Source: Bacteroidota bacterium
GTDB lineage: Bacteria; Bacteroidota; Bacteroidia; Bacteroidales; JAAUTT01
Direction of reading: 5' to 3'
Assembly (NCBI GenBank): GCA_030706405.1
Contig: JAUZOO010000010.1
Span: forward strand, 62,001 to 126,000
DNA length: 64,000 bases
Shown here: positions 20,447-29,406 of the stretch, in pieces
Position numbering within the stretch: position 1 is the stretch's first letter
Layout: every line of letters starts with the position of its first letter
Made by a program: the position numbers and the translations under genes
Notes under the pieces: generated by a model
The model's database searches: none
Told to the model about the DNA's origin: nothing
The model's input: the letters and a program-made list of their open reading frames with translations, nothing else

Positions 20447-20863
20447 ATGAAATACGTAGTTACCAAAGAATTCAGGTTTGAAGCAGCCCATCGGCTGTTA
20501 AAACATTATTCGGGCAAATGTACCAATAACCACGGGCATTCGTGGCTTGTACGCCTGCACCTCGAGGGCGAGAACCTTGACGAGAAGGACATGCTCATCG
20601 ACTTTCAGGAGCTCAAAGCTTTAAAAGTCTGGATAGACGACCAGCTCGACCATGCTTCGTTGCTTTGGGAACAAGACCCTATGCTTGACTATATTAAAAG
20701 CTCGGGGCAACGCTTATATGTGACCGTCAAGAACCCGACTTCGGAGCATATTGCCGAAGTTATCCTGAAGGAAGCAATTCGTTTATTTGAGAACTCGCGC
20801 ATCCGTGTAAAGTGTATTGAAGTAAACGAAACATGCACCACAGGAGCGAAGATTTACCCTTAA
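20447..20863 (+). CDS. queD: 6-carboxytetrahydropterin synthase
   Basis: A 138-residue tunnelling-fold enzyme that makes CPH4 from dihydroneopterin triphosphate. The zinc ligands are the His of FEAAH and both His of CTNNHGHS, and the Cys of that segment is the catalytic base. SEHIAEVIL and a C-terminal ETCTTGAKIYP also fit QueD. An in-frame TTG at 20426 would add seven residues, but the ATG at 20447 gives the standard start and follows the intergenic repeat. It lies between queE and queF. Confidence 0.94.
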   Translation: MKYVVTKEFRFEAAHRLLKHYSGKCTNNHGHSWLVRLHLEGENLDEKDMLIDFQELKALKVWIDDQLDHASLLWEQDPMLDYIKSSGQRLYVTVKNPTSEHIAEVILKEAIRLFENSRIRVKCIEVNETCTTGAKIYP

Positions 20864-20879
20864 AAATCAATAACAATAT

Positions 20880-21263
20880 ATGGCCGATTTTAATTTTTTG
20901 GGCAAGAAAGTCAATGCCCCATCCAAACAGCTTGATACTTTTCCAAAACCTGCCAATGTTCAGGTGGTAAAGTTCGAGAGCAATGAGCTTACTAGCTTTT
21001 GTCCGGTGACAAGTCAACCCGATTTTAACACGGTAACCATTGAGTTTGCTCCGGATAAATTGTGTGTGGAAAGTAAAAGCTTAAAGCTTTATCTGTGGTC
21101 GTTTCGCGAGGAAGCTATTTTTGCCGAAGGCTTGGCCAATACCATGGCCGAAGACCTGTACAATGCACTTCAACCGCATTGGGTAAAAATTACGCTGATG
21201 CAAAATATACGTGGTGGCTTACAATTATCGGTAGTTGCTGAAAAGAAAAAAGGGAGCGAATAA
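20880..21263 (+). CDS. queF: NADPH-dependent 7-cyano-7-deazaguanine reductase
   Basis: A 127-residue type I QueF that reduces preQ0 to preQ1. The catalytic Cys and Asp are in SFCPVTSQPDF, the NADPH motif is VESKSLKLYLW, and the distal NIRGG is present. After the NADPH motif it has SFREEAIFAEG where Bacillus-type enzymes, from memory, have a FHE segment: the Glu is kept but the His is Ala. Short variants of this kind appear to exist in other phyla, so this is probably an active subfamily. It ends the que cluster, with the terminator overlapping its stop codon. Confidence 0.92.
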   Translation: MADFNFLGKKVNAPSKQLDTFPKPANVQVVKFESNELTSFCPVTSQPDFNTVTIEFAPDKLCVESKSLKLYLWSFREEAIFAEGLANTMAEDLYNALQPHWVKITLMQNIRGGLQLSVVAEKKKGSE

Positions 21264-21278
21264 ATTTCACTCCCTTTT
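21248..21278 (+). terminator. Terminator of the que cluster
   Basis: AAAAGGGAG (21248-21256) pairs with CTCCCTTTT (21270-21278). The hairpin includes the queF stop codon and ends in T-rich sequence, so it serves the plus-strand transcript. In the other direction the same arm ends in A/T and may also stop the leftward Hpt gene. Confidence 0.75.
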
Positions 21279-21302
21279 CCCTTATATTTAAAAGTCAACG
21301 TA

Positions 21303-21689
21303 CTAGTTGTTTTTTATTTTTTCATATTCCAGCAAAAGGCAAGGTAAGGCAAAATCACAATATTCAATAGCATTCATCACGAGCTCCTGAACTTCCTTTG
21401 CTTTTTCCTCATCCGGGATGCGGGACAACTCCTCAGAGAATATTTCGATAGTTTTCATATTTTTTACAATGGCCCCAAATCCCATCAGCGGAAGGATGGG
21501 TATAAATTTGTGAGAAGCCATCCGTAACCCCTTCCAATCTTGTTGTTCAAGAGTTTGTTTCAGTTTGGTCATAACTTCGGGAAGGGTTGCAATGCACTGA
21601 TCCAGCATTCCTGTGACAAAATCATCACCTATACTCGAATAACTCATTAAATATGACAGATCAATCTGCACTTCTTCTATTTGAGCCAT
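21303..21689 (-). CDS. Stand-alone Hpt phosphotransfer protein, copy 1
   Basis: A 128-residue helical protein resembling a histidine phosphotransfer domain. The segment ASHKFIPILPLMGFGAI has His60 where an Hpt has its phosphorylated His. The usual HxLKG form is replaced by HKFIP, which resembles the HKMLP form I recall from Bacteroidetes Hpt domains. It is clearly paralogous to the protein at 28896: both share MAQ starts, the IDLSYL opening, a QCI segment, LEQQ-W, SHKFI and NAIEYC. It lies 287 nt downstream of the glycosyltransferase gene and has no partner beside it. Likely role: passing phosphate between a hybrid kinase and the receiver at 28519. Confidence 0.7.
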   Translation of the reverse strand: MAQIEEVQIDLSYLMSYSSIGDDFVTGMLDQCIATLPEVMTKLKQTLEQQDWKGLRMASHKFIPILPLMGFGAIVKNMKTIEIFSEELSRIPDEEKAKEVQELVMNAIEYCDFALPCLLLEYEKIKNN

Positions 21690-21976
21690 AATAATATATT
21701 CTCCTGTAAATTAAACAATAGCATCTATAAGTATAAACATTTTTTGCAGATTAAGCGATATTCAATGCCTTAATGAGTAAAACTTAAACGAGGTCTCCCT
21801 AAACAAAAAATCATCTGATAATTTAGCGAAACTAATAATTTAGAATTAATTATAAACCACATACTGAGACAAAATATTCAGGCATTTACAACAAAATTTC
21901 AGAGCCGATTACCATTTCAATGCTTCCTGCCTTGGGAATAGACGATCCCCCTTTCTTCGGAAAATGCAAAAATATA

Positions 21977-23407
21977 TTATGGTTTTTTCCCAAATCCCTT
22001 CCGAGTCATTTCCCCCCATTCTTTTTTTCCTTTAAAAAAATAATCGTAATTACCTTTAAGGCTCCAATAAACACCTAAGGGGTGGAATATAAAGGGTTCG
22101 AGCATTGCTGTTAAAATTAATTTCAGGATATCAGTTTTTCGGGTATATTGATGAAATGAAATTTCTTCAGCAACAATCGCCCACATCGAGAACATCACCG
22201 AAAGGCTGTAAACAAAAATGAACAAGATGAGGAAAACCATAAAGTTGATATTTCCTCCGATAGCCAGAAACGTAAAATAAATAAGGCCAAAGAACTCGGT
22301 AAACGGGGCCAACCATTCGAAAAAAAACCAATAAGGAAAGCTTATAAGTCCCAATCGACCGTACTTCGGGTTAGCAAACATTACTTTATGCATGCGTAGC
22401 GAATCGATTGTTCCTCTGGCCCATCTGTTCCTCTGACGGCCCAATATGTTTAGAGAATCAGGAACTTCTGTCCAACATAATGGATCGGGAATGAAGGTTA
22501 CCAAGTATTTCCCCAGGTTGTGATCGTGCATATACCGCCGCATGCGAACAACGAGCTCCATATCTTCTCCCACGGTTTTATGGTTGTACCCTCCGGCTTT
22601 GACTGCAATTTCACGATCGAACAAACCAAAGGCCCCCGAAATAAGCAATAATCCGTTAAGTTTACTCCAGGCCATCCTGCCAAGGATAAAAGCCCTAAAA
22701 TATTCCAACACTTGAAATCGAGCCCAAAGGTTTTTTGGTAAGACGACGGTCTTAATTCTTCCGTTTTCGATTTCGCATGAATTGGCAACCCGCACTACTC
22801 CTCCGGAGGCTATCACTTTTTTATCTTTTTCTTCAATAAATGGCTTTACCATTTTCAATAAGCCATCGTATTCAATAATACAGTCAACATCGATGGTGGC
22901 AAATAACCGTTTGGAAGAAACGTTGATGCCTGCATTGAGGGCATCGGCTTTACCTCCGTTTACCTTGTCAATGAGCGTTAGCTTGCTGAAAGCCGGATTG
23001 GGAGATTTATATACACCTCGTATCGGCTGGCATTCAATTTGGTAGTTAACGGCAAAATCTACCTTCACCATATTATATTCTTCAATCATGCGCTCAAGGG
23101 TATCGTCTTTACTTCCGTCGTTGACAATAATAACTTCAAAATCAACGTAATGTAACGATAGTAGCGACCGGGCATTTTCCACAATGGTTTTACCTTCGTT
23201 ATAGGCCGGAGCCAGAATAGAAACGGAAGGTGCTAGTGGAGACGTCATTATTGGAGAAAGATCGACATATCGGTTTTTTCTCAGATAATGAATCAATGCT
23301 ATTGCCGATAATATAGCCAAAGTAAAGTAGATGGTAAATATAACCACGCAGTAGATTAATAAACCAAAATCGAGCAATTTCTGAAGATAGTAAACATAAA
23401 GTTCCAT
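21977..23407 (-). CDS. Processive family 2 glycosyltransferase (polysaccharide synthase, PgaC/BcsA-like)
   Basis: A 476-residue inner-membrane glycosyltransferase. One or two N-terminal helices (FGLLIYCVVIFTIYF...) precede a GT-A domain with NDGSKDDT, the DVDC metal-binding motif near residue 172, GED near 278 as the catalytic-base motif, and QRNRW near 326, the processive-enzyme signature. Three to four helices follow. These motifs place it with synthases of poly-N-acetylglucosamine, cellulose and hyaluronan. The sugar cannot be read from sequence. It starts 2 nt after the HEAT-protein gene, so the two are surely co-translated. It lacks an obvious PilZ domain, so regulation is probably by its partners. 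Confidence 0.9.
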   Translation of the reverse strand: MELYVYYLQKLLDFGLLIYCVVIFTIYFTLAILSAIALIHYLRKNRYVDLSPIMTSPLAPSVSILAPAYNEGKTIVENARSLLSLHYVDFEVIIVNDGSKDDTLERMIEEYNMVKVDFAVNYQIECQPIRGVYKSPNPAFSKLTLIDKVNGGKADALNAGINVSSKRLFATIDVDCIIEYDGLLKMVKPFIEEKDKKVIASGGVVRVANSCEIENGRIKTVVLPKNLWARFQVLEYFRAFILGRMAWSKLNGLLLISGAFGLFDREIAVKAGGYNHKTVGEDMELVVRMRRYMHDHNLGKYLVTFIPDPLCWTEVPDSLNILGRQRNRWARGTIDSLRMHKVMFANPKYGRLGLISFPYWFFFEWLAPFTEFFGLIYFTFLAIGGNINFMVFLILFIFVYSLSVMFSMWAIVAEEISFHQYTRKTDILKLILTAMLEPFIFHPLGVYWSLKGNYDYFFKGKKEWGEMTRKGFGKKP

Positions 23408-23409
23408 GG

Positions 23410-25134
23410 CTAAATTCGTTTATCATTTACATGACGTATCAGGGAACGAAGTTCGTCGTCGGCTTCAACAAATGAAATTTTAATGATGTCTTCGCCAGTA
23501 CGGTTGGTATTTTGCAACGCTTTTAAAGCAGCTAACCTTATGGCATAATCATGTTCTTCCTTAATCGTTTTTATTAACCACGGCTGACAGCTTTGAATCG
23601 GGAGACGCTGAATTACCTTCAAAATATTAATTTTATTCTGGTAGGTTTCGATCTGATAAAAATTCATCAATGGCTCAACAGATTGTGGAAGCGATAACTG
23701 ACCCAATGCAAAAATAGAAGCTTCTCTTATTCGAGGGCTACCATGCCGAAGCAACTCAATAATTCGGTCATAATTGTTAACCTGACCTAAATGTCCTGAT
23801 AACCTTAATGCAAAAATAACTACCGTATCATTGGATGATTCGAACAGTGGTTCAAGGTTAATGTTTTGATTTTCATGTTCTATCGCGTTTATAATATGAA
23901 TGTACTCATATTCCGAAAGCGTATATTTGTAAAATTTAAGGAACGATAATGCATCGGGCGAATCATCGAGTCTTATCAGGGCAATTTGAGCTTCCATCCT
24001 CAAGACTTCGTTACGGCTACTTATTAATTGTTGAATTAGCGTAATAGGGGCTTTGTAATCAAAGCATGCCGCTTCCTGCACTGCCTTAATTTTTTTAGGC
24101 CATCGTCCGTATCTAAAAGCTCTTCCGGCGTCTTCTGTAAGTTTTAGTTTGTAGTACAAATCTTTGGCTATAAATGCGATGTCGCCTGTCAAGTTTTTAT
24201 GAAGTGTCATTAATTGCCGGGATATTAAATTTCGCCGGTAGCGGGACTGGCGAGCGTTTCGGCTTAATTTCCGGAGAGCAGTCATGGCTTCTCTAGAATC
24301 CGGATCATTATAAACATAATTGATAATGTAGTTTTGATACAGATTTTGTAAATGCTTGCTAACAACTGAAATAACAGTTTTTATAATTCTTGATACGATT
24401 ACAAATCCAAAAAATAAAATTGTATTAATGTTAAATACAAAAATGCAGTACAAAATAATGTTGAGGCGGACAGACATGGCTCTGGTTTCTGCGAAATAAA
24501 GCGAAATAAACTGTTGAACCACGTTAAAACTATAAATGGCACTAACGACTACCCAACAAATAAGTACAAAAAAAATGAAGTAACTAAAAAGATTAAAATA
24601 ACCTTGCGCAACAACATTTTGTATTCTCCGGTGAATAACAGCAATGATGATGATAAAAATAAGGACCCCAAAGGAGAAGTATTTATAAAATGGCAATCCA
24701 AACATCAAAATATCAATACTATTTATCCTAAAAAACGTTAACGCAAAATACGCTCCCCAAACACCAACAATAATTCCTACTAAAGACAGAATAATTGTTA
24801 TATGTTTGGTTATAAATGATATAATTGACGATGTATTATTGCGATAGAGAAATACAAGAGGAACTAGTATGGCAAATAAGAAAGAGATTGTTTTATAGCC
24901 AGAATCGAGGAAGCAGACAATATCTGCTGTATTTACAGGGTGTCTTAAATATAAAACAAAGAGGAGCAACCCTGAAAGACCTATGATAAACAAGTGAATA
25001 AAGTAGCTTTTCAATAAATGAATAAAATAAGCATATCTTGAACTAACCCTGAAATTAACAATCAGCAGGAATATCACCATTAAAAAAGATGATATTTTAT
25101 ACAAGGCTAAACCGCTGTTAATAAAAAAAACCAT
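23410..25134 (-). CDS. Membrane protein with C-terminal HEAT repeats, partner of the glycosyltransferase
   Basis: A 574-residue protein. About seven hydrophobic helices fill residues 1-275, followed by a soluble domain of HEAT/armadillo-like helical pairs to the end (SRNEVLRMEAQIALIRL, GSPRIREASIFALGQLS, EEHDYAIRLAALKALQN). HEAT arrays usually bind other proteins. I know no experimentally defined family with this layout. It sits 2 nt before the glycosyltransferase and 53 nt after the sulfatase-fold gene, so it is probably a membrane scaffold or regulator of the synthase. No enzymatic motif is visible. Confidence 0.82.
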   Translation of the reverse strand: MVFFINSGLALYKISSFLMVIFLLIVNFRVSSRYAYFIHLLKSYFIHLFIIGLSGLLLFVLYLRHPVNTADIVCFLDSGYKTISFLFAILVPLVFLYRNNTSSIISFITKHITIILSLVGIIVGVWGAYFALTFFRINSIDILMFGLPFYKYFSFGVLIFIIIIAVIHRRIQNVVAQGYFNLFSYFIFFVLICWVVVSAIYSFNVVQQFISLYFAETRAMSVRLNIILYCIFVFNINTILFFGFVIVSRIIKTVISVVSKHLQNLYQNYIINYVYNDPDSREAMTALRKLSRNARQSRYRRNLISRQLMTLHKNLTGDIAFIAKDLYYKLKLTEDAGRAFRYGRWPKKIKAVQEAACFDYKAPITLIQQLISSRNEVLRMEAQIALIRLDDSPDALSFLKFYKYTLSEYEYIHIINAIEHENQNINLEPLFESSNDTVVIFALRLSGHLGQVNNYDRIIELLRHGSPRIREASIFALGQLSLPQSVEPLMNFYQIETYQNKINILKVIQRLPIQSCQPWLIKTIKEEHDYAIRLAALKALQNTNRTGEDIIKISFVEADDELRSLIRHVNDKRI

Positions 25135-25187
25135 TCCTGATTGTGTAGATTTTTACTGTATAACAGACAATTGCAAAACTTTAGGCT

Positions 25188-27221
25188 TTATTTGATTTTT
25201 GACCAATTGTGGTACAATGTATCGGGAATAATATGATTGGTGGAACAAACATAATTGTTGAGCCTTTTAAAATTTTCAAAGTCTTTCTGCAATTCTTTGG
25301 TTTGTTCCGTTTTATCAACGGCATCAATGGTAAGATTATCGTTAATATTATATAGAACGTTGGAAGATAGAAAGTTCAATCCTTTTATGTAATCGACCAT
25401 CTCGTTTTTGTTGCGCATCAGGGGGTAGGCATGTATATTCCTGAAAGTTCTAATAGTATCGAGCCCAATCCCCATCCAATGAGCCAAGCTGGGGAATTTC
25501 ATGTCGTAATTATTGCTTAGGAATGCTAATATGCTAGGAGTTATATCAAACTGGACGGAAACAGACGAAAATTTTGCCGGGCGCTTCAACATAGGTGAAT
25601 AGATCACCAAAGGCACGTGAAACCTGTCGAGCTGCGTGCTTATCGGAATTTCGGGCATACGATGATCGCCCGTAATCACAAAAATGGTGTTCTTAAAATC
25701 CGGTCGTTTGGAATACGCTGAAATGAAATAGCGCAAAGCATCATCGAAATAAAGCATGGAAGCAAACTGAGGCTTGTAGTTTCTTCGTTCCCTTTTTTCT
25801 TGTTCGCTAAGATTTAACGTATTAAGTTGGGCCTCAAACCTGTTGTTATAATACTCTTGATTGGGGACTCTGAAAGGATCGTGCATGGCAAGGGTAAGCG
25901 CAATATCCAGGCGGGGTTTGGTATTTACAACGGTGGCGGATTCAAGTATTTTTCTGAAAATTTCCCGATCACCATATCCCCAGGCAAATCCTTTATTATT
26001 TGCAGGAAGCTTGGAATAACCCGGACCAAACGATTTTGTATCCGTGATTTTATCAATACCCTGAGCATGCATAAATACATCCATCAGGTCGAAATGAGCA
26101 TCGCCTCCATATATAAAACTGCTTTGGTAGCCCTGAGATTTTAGCAACCGAATCAGCGAGAGATGACGTGGCATTTTGTCATTCAACTCATTAAAACCCT
26201 TATCCCCAAACGGGAGAGACCCAAAGACGGATGGTAATACCGCAAATGTCCGACCTCCCGTACTCAAGAAATTCTCCCAATATAAACTTTTTTGCATCAA
26301 CGAATCAAGGAATGGGGTAAAACTTCCCAAATAAGCATTTTCGCCACTATACGCCCTGCCCAAACTCTCGACCAAGATGAATACTAAATTGGGCTTTTGA
26401 CTTTTATTAATCGTAAAAAAATTACCCAAAACATCCGTCGAATCAACAGTATGCAGAAGTGGGTATTCCTTGTTTACATAATGAAATGAAATTTTCGACG
26501 AGCCAACATTCAGTTGGTTAAATGACAGACTTTTCCGCTGATTACGTTTATCTTCCTCTTCTTTAAAGTAATTGTATGTTTTGGAAATAAAGAAGCCCAA
26601 TTTATTACTCGCTAAATACGACTCATATTCTGTCTTAAACCGTCCGGACGAAGGTGAAGAATAATCATTCAACAAAAGACTTATAGCCACTGCTATGTAA
26701 AAAAAGTAGAAGACAAGATTCGGAAAATTTTTGTTTCGTAAAAGCCACCATAAAAAAGCTACAAAAGCCAGAAATAGTAAAAACGGCATCAATGTTAATA
26801 CCCTAAGCCCTCCGGATGCGCCAACGGTATGACTGATTTCGGAAAAAGAATAACCGAACAAATCAGATCCGAGTGGTACCAGGGAGGTGGCAAAATATAA
26901 CTGCAATACGATGGATGTAATCGTTATAAGGATAACACACGCCCCAAAAAACCATTCTGCAACACGTGATTTTAACAAAAATAAAAGACAATAGGGAATT
27001 ACCAGAAACGCACATATCCTCAAAAAAACATAACCATCGCACAGTAATCCATAGAATTCGGCCCGAAGGCTGCTTTGAGAAAAATGACAAGTACTGCAAA
27101 TCGCAAATGCCTCGTAAATACGAAGGGTTATAATAACCAGAAGAAGAATCGCACAATAAGCGATATAACGCCGTGTCGCGTGCATTAACCGTTCGAGCGA
27201 CGTGGATGAGGTTTCTTCCAT
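25188..27221 (-). CDS. LtaS-like membrane sulfatase-fold transferase
   Basis: A 677-residue protein with about five N-terminal transmembrane helices (to about residue 190) and a large periplasmic alkaline-phosphatase/sulfatase-fold domain. The domain starts with NLVFILVESLGR, whose Glu binds metal. The nucleophile is Thr325 in TGGRTFAVLPS, as in lipoteichoic acid synthase and phosphoglycerol or phosphoethanolamine transferases, not the Cys/Ser of true sulfatases. VITGDHRMPE supplies the metal-binding Asp-His. It probably adds a phospho-group (glycerol- or ethanolamine-phosphate) to the exported polymer. It lies between the YaiO-like and HEAT-protein genes in one operon. Confidence 0.87.
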   Translation of the reverse strand: MEETSSTSLERLMHATRRYIAYCAILLLVIITLRIYEAFAICSTCHFSQSSLRAEFYGLLCDGYVFLRICAFLVIPYCLLFLLKSRVAEWFFGACVILITITSIVLQLYFATSLVPLGSDLFGYSFSEISHTVGASGGLRVLTLMPFLLFLAFVAFLWWLLRNKNFPNLVFYFFYIAVAISLLLNDYSSPSSGRFKTEYESYLASNKLGFFISKTYNYFKEEEDKRNQRKSLSFNQLNVGSSKISFHYVNKEYPLLHTVDSTDVLGNFFTINKSQKPNLVFILVESLGRAYSGENAYLGSFTPFLDSLMQKSLYWENFLSTGGRTFAVLPSVFGSLPFGDKGFNELNDKMPRHLSLIRLLKSQGYQSSFIYGGDAHFDLMDVFMHAQGIDKITDTKSFGPGYSKLPANNKGFAWGYGDREIFRKILESATVVNTKPRLDIALTLAMHDPFRVPNQEYYNNRFEAQLNTLNLSEQEKRERRNYKPQFASMLYFDDALRYFISAYSKRPDFKNTIFVITGDHRMPEIPISTQLDRFHVPLVIYSPMLKRPAKFSSVSVQFDITPSILAFLSNNYDMKFPSLAHWMGIGLDTIRTFRNIHAYPLMRNKNEMVDYIKGLNFLSSNVLYNINDNLTIDAVDKTEQTKELQKDFENFKRLNNYVCSTNHIIPDTLYHNWSKIK

Positions 27222-27289
27222 AAACGATAATTTTCAGATGTCTGATAAAAAAATATACTCGTCTCTTTAAATAGCTACCTTACAATGTA

Positions 27290-28522
27290 CTAAAATATAC
27301 GCCGAACCGTGATGTCTATCGTAAATTTATTACGGAATAATGAAGAATAGTATTCTTCCCGCTCATAGGCTGTACTTAATCCATAGTACCAAAGTCTGGC
27401 AAAATGCTGATTATAGCTGATTTTTATTTTATCGGATTGTAATCGGATGTTATCGGCAGATTGGAGGTACTTGTGAATATCATCGGGCGAGGAGCCGTGA
27501 CTGTACTGAATTCCAAGATAGTTTTCGGCTTCGGCAAAATAACGTCTCACTTGGAAAATGCTGGTAAAAGAAACATTTCCGCCACTTGGTGTGACGAATG
27601 GACGATAGCTTAACCAGTAATTCCCAAGGTATTTACCTACCGAACCTGTATAAATGGCAACATCTGAAGTGGCAAATTTCAGATAACGAAGTCCCAATGA
27701 TGCCTCAAAACCGGCAGGAAGGTTCTCGTAGAACTCAGCACCACTGCGGTATTTGGGGAATAAACCGGATGCCGAATATCCCAGGTTGAGGTACATATAA
27801 TTGTTCATCCCGGTTTTCGGATAAGCATCGGCTTCAACCTGCAATCCATTACTTTCGAAACGGTTGGCATAGTTTAACCGGCCAATCATCGTCCCTATCG
27901 CCGTTTTTCGGGAATATTGCAGGTACGACCAATACCAGGGCTGCCCACTGCTAAAAAAATCGGTTACGTAATTAACGGATAAACTGTTTTTCATATTGGA
28001 GACTTCCAATGTCGAGAACAATGACTTTGCTTTCTCATTGTCCGGATTTACTTTCAGCAGCTTATTGATTTCAACGATGGCCTCATTGTACTTTTTAAGA
28101 TTTTGAAGTGCCTCTGCTTTTTGGAACAGATACTCTTCGTTGGCAGGAGTATTGGCTAAAGCGGCATTGACAATATCAAGAGCTGCCGTTGGATTTCCGG
28201 CCCATAATTCAACATTTATGCGGGCGTTGGTCACTTCTTCGCTGGTTGGCAATTTTCCTGCAACTTGTTTCAGCGCGTTACGGGCATCATCGTACTTCCT
28301 GTCCCAAGAATAAAGTAATCCCAAATAGAAGCGTACATCATTGTCATCTTTTGCTTTAAGAATATCCCGACATAACTTTTGGGCATCGCCATAATTATTG
28401 CTTTTAGCTAATTGCTTAGCCCGAGAAAATAGCGAATCAGTATTGGAGGTATTTTGAGCCTGCAAACCCCAATGCCCTCCAATTAAAAACAGGAAATTTA
28501 AACAGACGATAAACTGCTTCAT
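27290..28522 (-). CDS. YaiO-like protein: TPR domain fused to outer-membrane beta-barrel
   Basis: A 410-residue exported protein. The signal peptide ends near GLQAQ. Residues about 25-175 form TPR helices (FYLGLLYSWDRKYDDARNAL, LFQKAEALQNLKKYNEAIVE). The remainder is alternating beta strands ending in ITVRRIF, a terminal aromatic suited to outer-membrane insertion. This resembles the YaiO family of outer-membrane barrels. TPR plus barrel is also the arrangement of PgaA- and BcsC-type exporters, so it may be the export channel. Its ATG overlaps the stop of the receiver gene by 4 nt. Confidence 0.85.
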   Translation of the reverse strand: MKQFIVCLNFLFLIGGHWGLQAQNTSNTDSLFSRAKQLAKSNNYGDAQKLCRDILKAKDDNDVRFYLGLLYSWDRKYDDARNALKQVAGKLPTSEEVTNARINVELWAGNPTAALDIVNAALANTPANEEYLFQKAEALQNLKKYNEAIVEINKLLKVNPDNEKAKSLFSTLEVSNMKNSLSVNYVTDFFSSGQPWYWSYLQYSRKTAIGTMIGRLNYANRFESNGLQVEADAYPKTGMNNYMYLNLGYSASGLFPKYRSGAEFYENLPAGFEASLGLRYLKFATSDVAIYTGSVGKYLGNYWLSYRPFVTPSGGNVSFTSIFQVRRYFAEAENYLGIQYSHGSSPDDIHKYLQSADNIRLQSDKIKISYNQHFARLWYYGLSTAYEREEYYSSLFRNKFTIDITVRRIF

Positions 28523-28887
28523 CTATTTTGTTTGATTAATAATTTTTTAATACGCAATAATAACTCATTGGGACTAAATGGTTTGGTAATATAATCATCG
28601 GCTCCCATTTCCAGAGCTTTTACTACGGTATCTTCCTGCCCAATTGCCGAGAGCATTACCAGGGGGGTACTTCTTTGAAGCGTTATGCGTAAATAGCTAA
28701 GTATTTCCAGCCCATTGGCATAAGGCATCATAACATCGGAGATGATAAGATCGGGGTTCTGTTCCGTTATCTTCTCCATACCTTCTTTCCCGTCGGCTGC
28801 AAGTATTACCTCGTATCCTTCCCGTGCCAGTTTAAACTCGATGGCTTTAAGTACAATTACTTCATCTTCAATTACTAATATTTTCAT
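28519..28887 (-). CDS. Single-domain response regulator (CheY-like receiver)
   Basis: A 122-residue protein that is only a receiver. The acidic pocket is EDE (7-9), the phosphorylation site Asp51 in LIISDVMMPYANG, the switch residue in MLSA, and Lys in YITKPFSPNELL. It has no output domain, so it must act by binding another protein or as a phosphate sink. Its stop overlaps the YaiO-like start by 4 nt and it begins 8 nt after the second Hpt gene. Within this operon it probably controls the polysaccharide machine directly or relays to another regulator. Confidence 0.92.
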   Translation of the reverse strand: MKILVIEDEVIVLKAIEFKLAREGYEVILAADGKEGMEKITEQNPDLIISDVMMPYANGLEILSYLRITLQRSTPLVMLSAIGQEDTVVKALEMGADDYITKPFSPNELLLRIKKLLIKQNR

Positions 28888-28895
28888 TTTGCAAA

Positions 28896-29270
28896 TTATT
28901 CCTTAATTTTTCCATATTCCTGTAAAAGCTCAGTTAATGCAAGTTGACAATATTCGATAGCGTTTAAAACAAGATTGCGGAGCTCTTTCTCTTTTTCCGG
29001 ATTATACGTTTTAGAAAGCTTCTCTATTGCTTGCATATCGCTTAAAATTGCCCCAAAACCGGCAAACGGAATTACAGAAATAAATTTATGGGATTCCTCA
29101 TACAATTTTTCCCAGTTTTGTTGTTCGAGGTTAAGCTTAAGCTTAGGGATTACATCCATAACGGATTCGATACATTGTTCCATCATATCGCTCATAAACT
29201 TCTTATTGCCATTGGAATAATCAATTAGATATGATAAATCGATATACTGTAAATCGTTACGTTGTGCCAT
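28896..29270 (-). CDS. Stand-alone Hpt phosphotransfer protein, copy 2
   Basis: A 125-residue protein paralogous to the one at 21303. The putative phospho-His is His61 in ESHKFISVIPFAGFGAI. It also has IDLSYLIDYS and NAIEYCQLAL. An in-frame TTG at 29276 would add two residues; the ATG at 29270 is preferred because it gives the same MAQ start as copy 1. It is the first gene of the minus-strand operon and is followed 8 nt later by the receiver gene, a natural Hpt-receiver pair. Confidence 0.72.
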   Translation of the reverse strand: MAQRNDLQYIDLSYLIDYSNGNKKFMSDMMEQCIESVMDVIPKLKLNLEQQNWEKLYEESHKFISVIPFAGFGAILSDMQAIEKLSKTYNPEKEKELRNLVLNAIEYCQLALTELLQEYGKIKE

Positions 29271-29313
29271 AATCAAAAATATAATTTAAAAATTGTGGTG
29301 TAAAATGTAGAGA

Positions 29314-29330
29314 CTTCAATGACATTGAAG
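29314..29330. promoter_or_regulatory. Perfect palindrome upstream of the Hpt-receiver-polysaccharide operon
   Basis: CTTCAATG (29314-29321) and CATTGAAG (29323-29330) form an exact inverted repeat around one base, 44 nt before the operon's first start codon. It lies just after the lacI-type gene end, but no T-run follows on the minus strand, so it looks more like an operator than a terminator. No good promoter was found beside it. Confidence 0.4.
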
Positions 29331-29406
29331 CTTAAGCAACTTTTTAAAATTATAAATAAATTTTACTAAAAGATAAAAAGCTTCCTAATTAATATTTACA
29401 GGGCTT

